A stretch of 40,000 nt of DNA, taken from NCBI GenBank assembly GCA_002362625.1, contig DEUP01000020.1:1-40000 (forward strand), given 5' to 3'. The translations under genes and the position numbers were made by a program. Numbering within the stretch: position 1 is the stretch's first letter; every line of letters begins with the position of its first letter. Source of the stretch: Clostridiales bacterium UBA3259. GTDB lineage: Bacteria; Bacillota_A; Clostridia; Oscillospirales; Oscillospiraceae. The notes below the pieces were generated by a model. It did no database searches and was not told the DNA's origin. It worked only from the letters and a program-made list of their open reading frames with translations. Positions 26,568 through 34,794 of the stretch are shown here, in pieces.

Positions 26568-27068
26568 ATGAGACATAAGATAAACTTGGTGTTTGAACAG
26601 CTGAGCCTGGAAAAGTTCACCATCAGCGCCAATATCCGCAAGTGCATCCAGGCGACATTAAAGGCAGAGGGCGTCAACACTCCCTGCGAGATCAACGTCC
26701 TGGTGACAAACGACGAGGGAATCCGGATCATCAACCGGGAAAGCCGGAATCTGGACGCTCCCACAGACGTTTTGAGCTTTCCCATGTTCCAGCTGACCCC
26801 GGGCGAGCCGCCCCAGGATTGGGAGGAATACAAGGATCCGGCCACCGGTCTGGTACCTCTGGGAGACATGTGCATCAGCTTGGAGCGTGCCATGTCCCAG
26901 GCCAAGGAGTTTGGCCATTCTCCCCGGCGGGAGGTGGGCTACCTCACCATTCATTCCATGCTTCATCTGCTGGGCTATGACCATCTGGACGAAGGGCCTC
27001 AGAAAAAGCAGATGCGCTCCAGAGAAGAGGCCATCGCCGCCGGGATTTCCGGTATGTCCAGAGACTGA
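26568..27068 (+). CDS. ybeY: rRNA maturation RNase YbeY
   Basis: This 166-residue single-strand endoribonuclease has the zinc motif HSMLHLLGYDH (H-x3-H-x5-H) near residues 128-138, preceded by the family segment DAPTDVLSFPM and LGDMCISLERA. It acts in 16S rRNA 3' end maturation and 70S ribosome quality control. AGAGGAAA precedes the ATG. It is encoded between phoH and era, proteins that also work on the ribosome; Era binds the 16S 3' end that YbeY helps to process. Confidence 0.97.
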   Translation: MRHKINLVFEQLSLEKFTISANIRKCIQATLKAEGVNTPCEINVLVTNDEGIRIINRESRNLDAPTDVLSFPMFQLTPGEPPQDWEEYKDPATGLVPLGDMCISLERAMSQAKEFGHSPRREVGYLTIHSMLHLLGYDHLDEGPQKKQMRSREEAIAAGISGMSRD

Positions 27069-27095
27069 TGTTTGCTTTCACATAGGAGAAAAAAT

Positions 27096-27992
27096 ATGAA
27101 CACCAATACCAAAACCGCCATTGTTACCATTGCCGGTCGTCCCAACGTGGGCAAGTCCACCCTGACAAACTACCTGGTGGGCGAGAAGATCGCCATTGTA
27201 TCCAATAAGCCCCAGACCACCCGGAACCGGATCTGCGGTATCGTCACCCGGGACAACATGCAGTTCGTTTTCGTGGACACTCCCGGCTTCCACAAGGCCA
27301 GAACCAAGCTGGGCGACTACATGGTCAACGCCGTCCGGGAATCCATTGCCGATGTGGACGCTACCATTTTGGTGGTGGAACCGATTCCCTCCGTGGGTAT
27401 TCAGGAGCAGACCCTGATCGAAAAGCTGAAGGGGATCCGGTGCCCCGCCATTTTGGCCATCAACAAGATCGATACCGTGGAGAAGGGCAAGCTTCTGGAG
27501 GTCATCCACGTCTACGCTCAGACAGGGGCCTTTGACGCCATCGTTCCCATTTCCGCCAAAACCGGCGACGGGGTAGAGGAGCTACTGGCGGAATGCGAGA
27601 AGTATGCCGTGGACGGCCCTTTCCTGTTCCCGGAGGATGCTACTACCGACCAGCCGGAAAAGCAGGTCGTGGCGGAGATCATCCGGGAGAAGCTGCTGTG
27701 GTGCCTGGACAAGGAAATTCCTCATGGCACCGCTGTGGAGATCACCCGGTTTACCGAGCGGGACAACGGCATCATCGACCTGGACGCTACTATTTTCTGC
27801 GAAAAGGCCAGCCACAAGGGAATCATCATCGGCAAACACGGTGCTATGCTGAAAAAGATCTCCTCCATGGCCCGGGTGGACTGCGAGAAGTTTATGGGCA
27901 CCAAGGTCTATCTCACCACTTGGGTCAAGGTAAAGGAAAACTGGCGTGACAGCGACTTCCTGGTGCGCAACTTCGGCTATAATGATCAGTAA
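27096..27992 (+). CDS. era: GTPase Era
   Basis: This 298-residue protein has GTPase motifs G1 GRPNVGKST (residues 14-22), G2 region NKPQTTRNRI, G3 DTPGFHK, G4 NKID and G5 SAKTGDG. A C-terminal KH domain follows, marked by EKASHKGIIIGKHGAMLKKI. It binds 16S rRNA near the anti-Shine-Dalgarno sequence and is needed for 30S assembly. The start ATG at 27096 follows AGGAG with 7-base spacing. The dgkA and cdd genes that often sit between ybeY and era are absent here. Confidence 0.98.
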   Translation: MNTNTKTAIVTIAGRPNVGKSTLTNYLVGEKIAIVSNKPQTTRNRICGIVTRDNMQFVFVDTPGFHKARTKLGDYMVNAVRESIADVDATILVVEPIPSVGIQEQTLIEKLKGIRCPAILAINKIDTVEKGKLLEVIHVYAQTGAFDAIVPISAKTGDGVEELLAECEKYAVDGPFLFPEDATTDQPEKQVVAEIIREKLLWCLDKEIPHGTAVEITRFTERDNGIIDLDATIFCEKASHKGIIIGKHGAMLKKISSMARVDCEKFMGTKVYLTTWVKVKENWRDSDFLVRNFGYNDQ

Positions 27993-28047
27993 TTTCCAGT
28001 TGTAAAATGATGTTCCTTTGTAAATCCTACCCATAGGAGGGATCAGG

Positions 28048-28191
28048 ATGAACGCAATGGAGTATTGGCAGCTTTTTATGGAAACCGGAGCGCCGGAAGC
28101 ATATCTTATGTACAGCAAACAGCTTAAATCGGAGGCAAACCATGTATTTGACGATCCAGGGCATCGTCCTGCGGGTCACGGATTACAATGA
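28048..28191 (+). CDS. yqzL: YqzL-like small protein between era and recO
   Basis: This 47-residue reading frame (MNAMEYWQLFMETGAPEAYL at the start) has a strong AGGAGGG site 6 bases before the ATG at 28048. A small YqzL-type gene sits between era and recO in many Firmicutes, and the pattern of an aromatic residue, LF, TG, then EAYL fits that family. Its last 16 codons overlap the recO start in another frame, so the C-terminal tail (DDPGHRPAGHGLQ) is shaped by the recO sequence. Function is unknown. Confidence 0.8.
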   Translation: MNAMEYWQLFMETGAPEAYLMYSKQLKSEANHVFDDPGHRPAGHGLQ

Positions 28192-28885
28192 CCGAGACGC
28201 CCTGCTGACGCTGCTGACCCGCCGTCACGGGAAGCTGACGGTGAAGGCCAGGGGACTGCGCCGCAAAAACAGTCCCCTGATCGCCCCCTGCCAGCTGCTG
28301 GCCTATGGGGAGTTTACCCTATTTGAATACCGGGGACAGTACACCATCAACGAGGCCCAATCTTTGGAGCTGTTTCTGCCCCTGCGGCGGGATCTGACCA
28401 AGCTGTCCCTGGGCACTTATTTTGCCCAGGTTACGGAGGTACTTTCCCAGGAGGATCTGCCCAATCCAGAGCTGCTGTCCTTGCTTCTAAACTGCCTCTA
28501 CGCCCTTTCCAACACGGAAATTCCGGAGCCACAAATCAAAGCGTCCTTCGAACTGCGGGCGGCCTGTCTGTCCGGCTACACGCCGGATCTGTTCGGCTGC
28601 CACATGTGCGGAAGTCAGGCCCCGGAACGGTTCGATTTATCCCAGGGGCGGCTGGAATGCATCGAATGCCGGGATCCGGAATCTTCAGGGATCCGAATGC
28701 CCGTAACCCCATCTACCCTGGAAGCCATGCGGTATATCTGTCTGTGCGACCCCAAGAAGCTTTTGGCTTTCCGAATAGGGAAGGAAAGCCTGCAAACCCT
28801 CTCCGCACTGGCGGAGGCTTACTTAACCACCCAGCTGGAACGTGGGTTTTCTACCCTGGATTTTTATAAATCCCTGCTGGTGTAA
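28142..28885 (+). CDS. recO: DNA repair protein RecO
   Basis: This 247-residue protein has a N-terminal OB fold (GIVLRVTDYNDRDALLTLLTRRHGKLTVKARGLRR) that binds single-stranded DNA and SSB, then a helical domain and a four-cysteine zinc finger (CHMCG near residue 157, then CIEC near 177). It loads RecA with RecR in gap repair. GGAGG inside yqzL lies 6 bases before the ATG at 28142. The gene follows the usual era-recO order. Confidence 0.95.
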   Translation: MYLTIQGIVLRVTDYNDRDALLTLLTRRHGKLTVKARGLRRKNSPLIAPCQLLAYGEFTLFEYRGQYTINEAQSLELFLPLRRDLTKLSLGTYFAQVTEVLSQEDLPNPELLSLLLNCLYALSNTEIPEPQIKASFELRAACLSGYTPDLFGCHMCGSQAPERFDLSQGRLECIECRDPESSGIRMPVTPSTLEAMRYICLCDPKKLLAFRIGKESLQTLSALAEAYLTTQLERGFSTLDFYKSLLV

Positions 28886-28904
28886 CCATACTTAGGAGAG
28901 AAAT

Positions 28905-31283
28905 ATGTCTGAATTATATGAAAAATCCCTGATAAAGCTGGAGCTTGACCAGGTTTTAGAGCTGCTCGCAGCCTGCGCCGGAAGCCAGGGAGGAAAGGAA
29001 GCCTGTCTGCGGCTGCGGCCCACTTCAGATCTTGAGGATGTGGAGCACATGCTGTTGGAGACTACTGCGGCGTCGGATCTGTGCACCCGAAAGGGGAATC
29101 CGGTGTTCGGTGATGTCACGGATGTATCCGCTTCTCTGGAACGGGCAGACCGGGGCGGCAGTCTTCAGCCCATCGAGCTATTACGGATTGCCGGGATTCT
29201 GCGCTGCACCCGAACCATCAAAGGGTATGTGGCGGAGGACGAAAAGGAGACGGTGCTGGATCCTCTTTTCCGTGCCCTGTCTCCCAACAAATACTTAGAG
29301 GATAAAATCTTCGGCGCCATTCTGTCCGAGGAGGAGATTGCCGACAACGCTTCCCCGGCCCTGGCTGACATTCGCCGCCATATGCGCATCCAGTCCGGCA
29401 AGATCCGGGACAGCCTGCAAAAGGTGATCTCTTCCCCCGCCTACAGCAAGTACCTTCGGGAGCCCATTATCACTATCCGGCAGGGACGGTATGTGGTGCC
29501 GGTAAAAAGCGAATGCAAAAACGATGTTCCCGGCCTGGTGCATGACGTTTCGGCCTCCGGTTCCACCTACTTTGTGGAGCCAATGTCCGCCGTTAACGCC
29601 AACAACGCTTTGCGGGAGCTGGAACTGAAGGAGAAGAAGGAAATCGAGCGGATCCTGGCGGAGCTAAGCAGTGAGGCCGCTTCCTATCGGGAAGCCATCA
29701 CAGTAAACTACCAGATGCTGGTTCAGTTGGACGTGATTTTTGCCAAGGCCAAGCTTGCCTACCGGATGCGGGCCTGGGCGCCTATCATGAACGACAAGGG
29801 CAGGGTAGAGCTGCGCAATGCCCGGCATCCCCTGATCGATCCCAAAGCCGTTGTGCCCGTGTCTCTGCGCCTGGGAACGGACTTCGATTCCATGATCATC
29901 ACCGGCCCCAACACCGGCGGGAAAACCGTTACCCTGAAAACCATCGGCCTGCTGACCCTGATGGCGGAGTGCGGCCTTCATGTCCCGGCAGGGGATGGGA
30001 GTGTACTATCTACCTTTGATGCCATATTAGCCGATATCGGCGACGAGCAGTCCATTGCCCAGAGTCTGTCCACCTTCAGTAGCCATATGCGCACCATTGT
30101 GGATGTGGTAGCCCAGTGTGACGACCGCACATTGGTGCTGTTTGACGAATTGGGTGCAGGAACCGACCCCGCTGAGGGCGCGGCTCTGGCCACTGCCATC
30201 ATTGAGTTCTGCCGCAAAATGGGCAGCCGTGTGGTGGCAACCACGCACTATGCGGAGCTAAAGCTCTACGCCATGCGGACAAAGGGGGTCATCAACGCCT
30301 CTTGTGAGTTTGATGTGGAGACTTTACGGCCTACCTACCGCCTGCTCATCGGCATTCCCGGCAAGTCCAACGCCTTTGCCATCTCCCGGAAGCTGGGCCT
30401 TTCCGAGGAAATCTTAAAGGAAGCCGACGATCTGGTGGATAAGAGCGACAAGGACTTCGAGGACGTGCTGTCCCAGCTGGAGCAGCAGCGTCAGCAGATG
30501 GAATCCGCCCGTCAGGAAGCGGAGCGGCTTCGTCAGGAGACGGCGAAAATCAAACAGCAGAGCGAAGAGTACCAGGCCCAGCTTCGGAAGGAAAAGGAAA
30601 AGGCCATGGAGTCCGCCCGGAAGGAAGCCCAGTATATCATTGAGGAAGCCCGGGCCGCGGCGAACATTGCCTCCGAGGAACTGAAGGCCATGCGCAAGCA
30701 GCTGGCGGACAGCACGGATGTCACCGGCATCAACCAGCGTCAGTCTGAGTTGCGCCGGAATCTGAACGAGGTGGAGGACAAGCTGCGCTCCTCCCAGCCC
30801 AAGAAGGAACGCCCTCAGCCCACCAGAGGCATCCTGGTGGGTGATACGGTGGAGCTGTTAAAGCTGGGCACGAAAGCCAGCGTCATCAGCATCAACAAGG
30901 ACGGCAGCTTCCAGCTTCAGGCAGGAATCCTGAAAATGTCTGCAAAGCCTGAGGAAGTTTACCTTCTGGAAGAGGAGAATCCCTATAAAACGAAGGCTCC
31001 TCGTCCCAAGCACTCCGGCCGGGAGATGAAGCTCACCGCTATGCCCACGGAGGTGGACCTGCGGGGAATGGACGCGGTGGAAGCCATCTGCGTTTTGGAT
31101 CGATACCTGGACGAGGCTATGCGGAGCAATGTCAGCCAGGTTCGGATTATCCATGGCAAGGGAACCGGCACCCTTCGTGCCGCCGTCCAGCAGGCGCTGA
31201 AAAAGAACAAGTATGTGAAAAAGTTCCGTCTGGGTCAGTATGGCGAGGGTGAGGACGGCGTTACCATTGCGGAATTTGATTGA
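28905..31283 (+). CDS. mutS2: Endonuclease MutS2
   Basis: This 792-residue protein lacks the mismatch-recognition domain of MutS. It has the MutS core (from about 1-280), a P-loop ATPase with GPNTGGKTVTLKT near residue 332 and Walker B LVLFDELGAGTDPAEGAALA near 410, a long coiled coil (about 510-630, rich in Gln, Glu and Arg), a KOW-like segment (RGILVGDTVELLKLG) and a C-terminal Smr nuclease domain (VDLRGMDAVEAICVLDRYLDEA, then IIHGKGTGTLRAAV). In Firmicutes MutS2 suppresses homologous recombination and rescues collided ribosomes (as RqcU). AGGAGAG precedes the ATG. Spacing to recO is 19 bases, so it may extend the same operon. Confidence 0.97.
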   Translation: MSELYEKSLIKLELDQVLELLAACAGSQGGKEACLRLRPTSDLEDVEHMLLETTAASDLCTRKGNPVFGDVTDVSASLERADRGGSLQPIELLRIAGILRCTRTIKGYVAEDEKETVLDPLFRALSPNKYLEDKIFGAILSEEEIADNASPALADIRRHMRIQSGKIRDSLQKVISSPAYSKYLREPIITIRQGRYVVPVKSECKNDVPGLVHDVSASGSTYFVEPMSAVNANNALRELELKEKKEIERILAELSSEAASYREAITVNYQMLVQLDVIFAKAKLAYRMRAWAPIMNDKGRVELRNARHPLIDPKAVVPVSLRLGTDFDSMIITGPNTGGKTVTLKTIGLLTLMAECGLHVPAGDGSVLSTFDAILADIGDEQSIAQSLSTFSSHMRTIVDVVAQCDDRTLVLFDELGAGTDPAEGAALATAIIEFCRKMGSRVVATTHYAELKLYAMRTKGVINASCEFDVETLRPTYRLLIGIPGKSNAFAISRKLGLSEEILKEADDLVDKSDKDFEDVLSQLEQQRQQMESARQEAERLRQETAKIKQQSEEYQAQLRKEKEKAMESARKEAQYIIEEARAAANIASEELKAMRKQLADSTDVTGINQRQSELRRNLNEVEDKLRSSQPKKERPQPTRGILVGDTVELLKLGTKASVISINKDGSFQLQAGILKMSAKPEEVYLLEEENPYKTKAPRPKHSGREMKLTAMPTEVDLRGMDAVEAICVLDRYLDEAMRSNVSQVRIIHGKGTGTLRAAVQQALKKNKYVKKFRLGQYGEGEDGVTIAEFD

Positions 31284-31303
31284 TTGCGGTAAAATTTGGG
31301 TAT

Positions 31304-31317
31304 TGGAAACGTTTTCA
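31304..31317. promoter_or_regulatory. Candidate catabolite-responsive element (cre, CcpA site)
   Basis: TGGAAACGTTTTCA agrees with the cre consensus TGWAANCGNTNWCA at 13 of 14 positions and is part of a near-perfect 16-base dyad. It lies 54 bases upstream of the -35 box of the HPr-like gene, a position typical for activation by CcpA rather than blocking. No ccpA gene is in this window. Confidence 0.6.
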
Positions 31318-31371
31318 ACAAAAAAGGACAGGTTTCGTCCCTGGTTCTTGTATAAACAGGCTGAAAAAAAG

Positions 31372-31399
31372 TTGACTTTTTCGTTAAAAATGCTATGAT
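31372..31399 (+). promoter_or_regulatory. Sigma-A promoter of the HPr-like gene
   Basis: TTGACT (31372-31377) and TATGAT (31394-31399) are 16 bases apart, with TGC before the -10 as in extended -10 promoters. Downstream 50 bases lead to the start codon. Confidence 0.75.
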
Positions 31400-31450
31400 A
31401 TGTGTAGACCCACCATACTGAGGGCAGTGTGGTGCAAAGGAGTGTGTATT

Positions 31451-31711
31451 ATGTTCAGTAAAGAAGTCATCGTCCGTTGTGAATCTGGTTTGCACAATAA
31501 GCAGGCAACCTATTTTGTGCAGAAAGCCAACGAATTCGAAAGCAGCATCTGGCTGGAATCCGGAAGCCGCAAAATGAACGCAAAGAGCTTACTGGGTATT
31601 ATGTCCCTGGGGATCATTACGGGGACCACGGTGGTTCTGAGCGCGGCCGGCTCCGATGCTGAAGCTGCTGTAAACGCGCTGGAAGCTCTGCTTCAGCGGG
31701 ATGTCTATTAA
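31451..31711 (+). CDS. HPr-family phosphocarrier/regulatory protein, Crh-like
   Basis: This 86-residue protein has the HPr fold length and both regulatory sites: His15 in SGLHNKQAT and Ser46 in NAKSLLGIMSLGI. In true HPr the catalytic loop reads HARPAT; here Arg17 and Pro18 are replaced by Lys and Gln, which should weaken phosphotransfer from enzyme I while keeping the HPr-kinase site. It is therefore more likely a regulatory paralogue, comparable in concept to Crh, which acts with CcpA, than the main PTS carrier. AAAGGAG precedes the ATG at 31451. It has its own promoter, a candidate cre site and a terminator, so it is a single-gene unit between mutS2 and uvrC. No other PTS gene is nearby. 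Confidence 0.9.
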   Translation: MFSKEVIVRCESGLHNKQATYFVQKANEFESSIWLESGSRKMNAKSLLGIMSLGIITGTTVVLSAAGSDAEAAVNALEALLQRDVY

Positions 31712-31727
31712 GAATAGCTAGGGCAAC

Positions 31728-31768
31728 ACCGCCTTGATGCTGTTTGCGGGCATTGAGGCGGTTTTGTT
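31728..31768 (+). terminator. Intrinsic terminator after the HPr-like gene
   Basis: ACCGCCTTGATGC (31728-31740) pairs over 13 positions, two of them G-T wobbles, with GCATTGAGGCGGT (31750-31762), followed by TTTGTT. The uvrC start lies 14 bases further on, so read-through could supply uvrC. Confidence 0.75.
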
Positions 31769-31781
31769 ATGAGGAATTCCA

Positions 31782-33608
31782 ATGACCTTTGATGAACTGA
31801 AGGAAAAAGCTCTGACCTTACCCTACGCTCCCGGTGTGTATATCATGCGGGACAAAACGGACAAGGTCATTTATGTGGGCAAGGCGAAGAAGCTGAAGAA
31901 CCGGGTCAGCCAGTATTTTCAGGATACCGCCTCTCATACCCCAAAGACCCGGATCATGGTGAGCAAAATCCATCACTTTGACGTAATTGTGGCCGCGTCG
32001 GAATTTGAGGCGCTGGTTCTGGAATGCTCCCTGATCAAGCGCTATATGCCAAAATACAATATCTTGCTGAAGGACGACAAGGGGTATCCCTATCTGCGGC
32101 TGGATATGCGGGAAATTTATCCCACCATCACCCTGGTAAGCAAGCTTTCCGACGACGGAGCGGATTACTATGGTCCCTACGGCGGCAGATCCGTGACCCA
32201 TGATGTGATGGAGGCCATTCGGCTGACGCTGAAGCTTCCCGGCTGCCATAAGCAGTTTCCCCGGGACATCGGCAAGGAGAGACCCTGCCTGAATTATCAC
32301 ATGAACCAGTGCGCCGGATGGTGCCAGGAGAATAAAAGCTGTACCGAGTACCGGGAAACCATGCTCCAGGCGAAGCAGCTGCTTCAGGGAAACTACAAGG
32401 CCGTAGCGGAGCAAATCAAGTCTCAGATGCTGGCTGCCGCCGAGAATCTGGAATTTGAGCTGGCTGCCAGCCTGCGGGATCGGCTCACCGCTGTGGAAAA
32501 TCTGGGCCAAAAGCAGCTTGTCACCGCCGGTACCCTGGCAGATACGGACGTGGTAGGCTACGGAGAGACCGAGGCCAAGGCCTGCTTTGCCGTCCTCCAT
32601 TTCTCCGGAGGAAATCTGCTGGACAAGGACTATGAGGTATTTTCCCGGCCTGACGATAAGGCGGAGGCGGTTTCCAGCCTGTTAAAGCAGTTCTACCTCA
32701 GCAGGGGCCTGGCACCCAAGCGGGTGCTGCTGCCCTTCGAGCTGGACGACAGCGAGCTGTTCGCGGAGCTTTTGGAACAGCAGTTCGGCCGTCGTCCAAA
32801 GCTGCATGTGCCCCAGCGGGGAGACAACGTTCGTCTGGTGGAACTGGCCTGTAAAAACGCCTATGAGGAAGCGGAGCGGCTTACAGACAAGGAGGAACGG
32901 GTCAGCGCTACTCTGACGCTGCTGGGAAAAATGCTTGCTATAGAGCCGCCGAAACGGATGGAATCCTTTGATATCTCAAATATATCCGGTACAGACATTG
33001 TTGCCAGTATGGTGGTATTCACCGACGGCAAGCCCAGAAAAAGCGATTACAGACGCTTTAAGCTGGAAGGCCTCAGCAATCAGGATGACTACGCTTCCAT
33101 GCACCAGGTGGTAAAGCGGCGGTTTGTCCACTACCAAGCCGGAGACAAGGGGTTTGACGAAAAACCGGATCTGCTTCTCATCGACGGCGGTGTGAATCAT
33201 GCCAAGGTGGCGGTGACTGCACTGGAGGAGCTGAACCTCCATTTCCCGGTGTTCGGCATGGTCAAGGATGATCGGCATCGTACAAGGGCGCTGGTGACCC
33301 CGGAGGGTCAGGAGATCCGTATCGACAACAATCAGGCTATTTTCGCTCTCATCGGAAATATTCAGGAGGAGACCCACCGATTTGCCATTACCTACCACCG
33401 TCAGCTTCGGAGCAAGCGGCTTCGCTATTCCCAGCTGGACGGAATTCCCGGCATTGGCCCCAAGCGGAAGCAGGAGCTGCTGCGGCAGTTTAAATCCATC
33501 ACCGCTATCTCACAGGCCACATTGCCGGAGCTGGAACGTCTGCTGCCAAAAGACGCGGCGGCGGCAGTCTATCATCACTTCCGGGAGCGGGAGGGCGAAG
33601 AAAAATAA
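31782..33608 (+). CDS. uvrC: Excinuclease ABC subunit C
   Basis: This 608-residue protein makes both incisions in nucleotide excision repair. The N-terminal GIY-YIG nuclease reads PYAPGVYIMRDKTDKVIYVGKAKKLKNRV; a cysteine cluster follows (near 150-190, CLNYHMNQCAGWC). The UVR motif that binds UvrB is near 205-235. The RNase H-like second nuclease has SFDISNISGTDIVASMVVF and DLLLIDGG, and a C-terminal helix-hairpin-helix (LDGIPGIGPKRKQELLRQFKS) binds DNA. ATGAGGAATTCC provides the ribosome site. uvrA and uvrB are not in the window. Confidence 0.98.
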   Translation: MTFDELKEKALTLPYAPGVYIMRDKTDKVIYVGKAKKLKNRVSQYFQDTASHTPKTRIMVSKIHHFDVIVAASEFEALVLECSLIKRYMPKYNILLKDDKGYPYLRLDMREIYPTITLVSKLSDDGADYYGPYGGRSVTHDVMEAIRLTLKLPGCHKQFPRDIGKERPCLNYHMNQCAGWCQENKSCTEYRETMLQAKQLLQGNYKAVAEQIKSQMLAAAENLEFELAASLRDRLTAVENLGQKQLVTAGTLADTDVVGYGETEAKACFAVLHFSGGNLLDKDYEVFSRPDDKAEAVSSLLKQFYLSRGLAPKRVLLPFELDDSELFAELLEQQFGRRPKLHVPQRGDNVRLVELACKNAYEEAERLTDKEERVSATLTLLGKMLAIEPPKRMESFDISNISGTDIVASMVVFTDGKPRKSDYRRFKLEGLSNQDDYASMHQVVKRRFVHYQAGDKGFDEKPDLLLIDGGVNHAKVAVTALEELNLHFPVFGMVKDDRHRTRALVTPEGQEIRIDNNQAIFALIGNIQEETHRFAITYHRQLRSKRLRYSQLDGIPGIGPKRKQELLRQFKSITAISQATLPELERLLPKDAAAAVYHHFREREGEEK

Positions 33609-33724
33609 ATGGATTTTATGGAAAACAACCAGGAAATGATGGGTTTTCCAGCTTTGAAAAAGGAAAAAGTGGTTAAGCTTTATATGATGTACCCTTGTAC
33701 ATCCCGGAAGGAAAGGAACCGTTT

Positions 33725-34267
33725 ATGCGTGTCATAACAGGAAAAGCCCGTGGGATTCAGCTGAAAACACCGGATGGAATGCTTACAAGGCCTACGGCGG
33801 ATAAGGTTAAGGAAGCCCTCTTCAGCATCATTCAGTTTGACGTTCCCGGCGCTTCGGTGTTGGATCTCTTCGGCGGAACGGGCCAGCTTGGGATCGAGGC
33901 CCTCAGCCGGGGCGCGGATAAAGCGGTATTCGTAGACGCCCGGGAGGATGCCTGCAAGCTGATTCGTGAGAATCTGAAGCGTACAAAGCTGGAAGACCAG
34001 GGAAGTGTGGTACGAAGCGACTATCTTGTGTATCTGAACCGTTGCCGGGATGTCTTTGATGTCATTTTTCTGGATCCGCCTTACGCGGAAGAATTTTTAG
34101 AAAATGCTTTAAATCGGATAACCGAAATTGACATTTTACGTTCGGGTGGTATAATAGTTACAGAGCGCCCTTTGGGCAAGGCGCTTCCCTGGGAGATAGC
34201 CGGGTATACCCGCTCCCGGGATTATAAATACGGAAAAACATTGCTGACGATTTACCGGAAGGCATGA
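33725..34267 (+). CDS. rsmD: 16S rRNA (guanine966-N2)-methyltransferase RsmD
   Basis: This 180-residue SAM-dependent methyltransferase starts MRVITGKARGIQLKTPDG and has motif I LDLFGGTGQLGIEALSRGA near residues 45-64 and the catalytic DPPY (residues about 119-122). It modifies G966 of 16S rRNA in the 30S subunit. The ATG at 33725 follows GGAAAGGAA. Its stop overlaps an ATGA from which coaD could be read. The rsmD-coaD pairing is conserved across Firmicutes. Confidence 0.95.
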   Translation: MRVITGKARGIQLKTPDGMLTRPTADKVKEALFSIIQFDVPGASVLDLFGGTGQLGIEALSRGADKAVFVDAREDACKLIRENLKRTKLEDQGSVVRSDYLVYLNRCRDVFDVIFLDPPYAEEFLENALNRITEIDILRSGGIIVTERPLGKALPWEIAGYTRSRDYKYGKTLLTIYRKA

Positions 34268-34287
34268 TCCGTCAGGTTGGGACGCTT

Positions 34288-34794
34288 ATGAAAATTGCGA
34301 TTTATCCGGGCAGCTTTGACCCGGTCACCAGCGGGCATCTGAACATTATCCGTCGTGCCGCCAATATTTTTGACAAACTCATTGTTTGCGTTATGGTAAA
34401 CGCCGGGAAAAACCCTATGTTTACCTTAAATGAGCGTGTGGAGCTGATCCGGCGGGTTACCAGGGATCTTCCAAACGTTGAGGTGGACGCTTCCAACGAG
34501 CTGTTGGCAGATTACGCGAAACGCCGGGGAAGCTGCGTGATTGTCAAAGGACTTCGTGCCGGTTCCGATTTTGAAAATGAATTTCAGATGGCGCTGATCA
34601 ACCATAAGATCAATCCTGAGCTGGACACCATGTTCCTTACCGCCGAAAGTCAGTATATGTATTTAAGCTCCAGCACGGTGAAGGAGCTGGGCGCCTATGG
34701 CGTGGATCTGTCCGACTTCCTGCCCGCCCCGATCATCCCGGACTTTCGCAGAAGAATAGAACAGCGGATTCAATCTATCCAAGGAGGAAAATGA
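34288..34794 (+). CDS. coaD: Pantetheine-phosphate adenylyltransferase
   Basis: This 168-residue nucleotidyltransferase makes dephospho-CoA from 4'-phosphopantetheine and ATP, the penultimate step of coenzyme A synthesis. The N-terminus MKIAIYPGSFDPVTSGHLNI contains the TxGH-type nucleotide motif (TSGH), and SSSTVKEL near 130 is the second ATP site. The start at 34288 matches the family; an upstream ATG at 34264 overlapping rsmD would add eight non-conserved residues. The ribosome site is weak (GGTTGGG), so translation may depend on coupling to rsmD. Confidence 0.97.
   Translation: MKIAIYPGSFDPVTSGHLNIIRRAANIFDKLIVCVMVNAGKNPMFTLNERVELIRRVTRDLPNVEVDASNELLADYAKRRGSCVIVKGLRAGSDFENEFQMALINHKINPELDTMFLTAESQYMYLSSSTVKELGAYGVDLSDFLPAPIIPDFRRRIEQRIQSIQGGK

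Noticed and set aside
33609..33737. A 42-codon frame between uvrC and rsmD
   Set aside because: It has a distant ribosome-like sequence inside uvrC and runs into the rsmD start, but the peptide resembles nothing and a gap of this size is normal. It is left as non-coding, though a small protein cannot be excluded.
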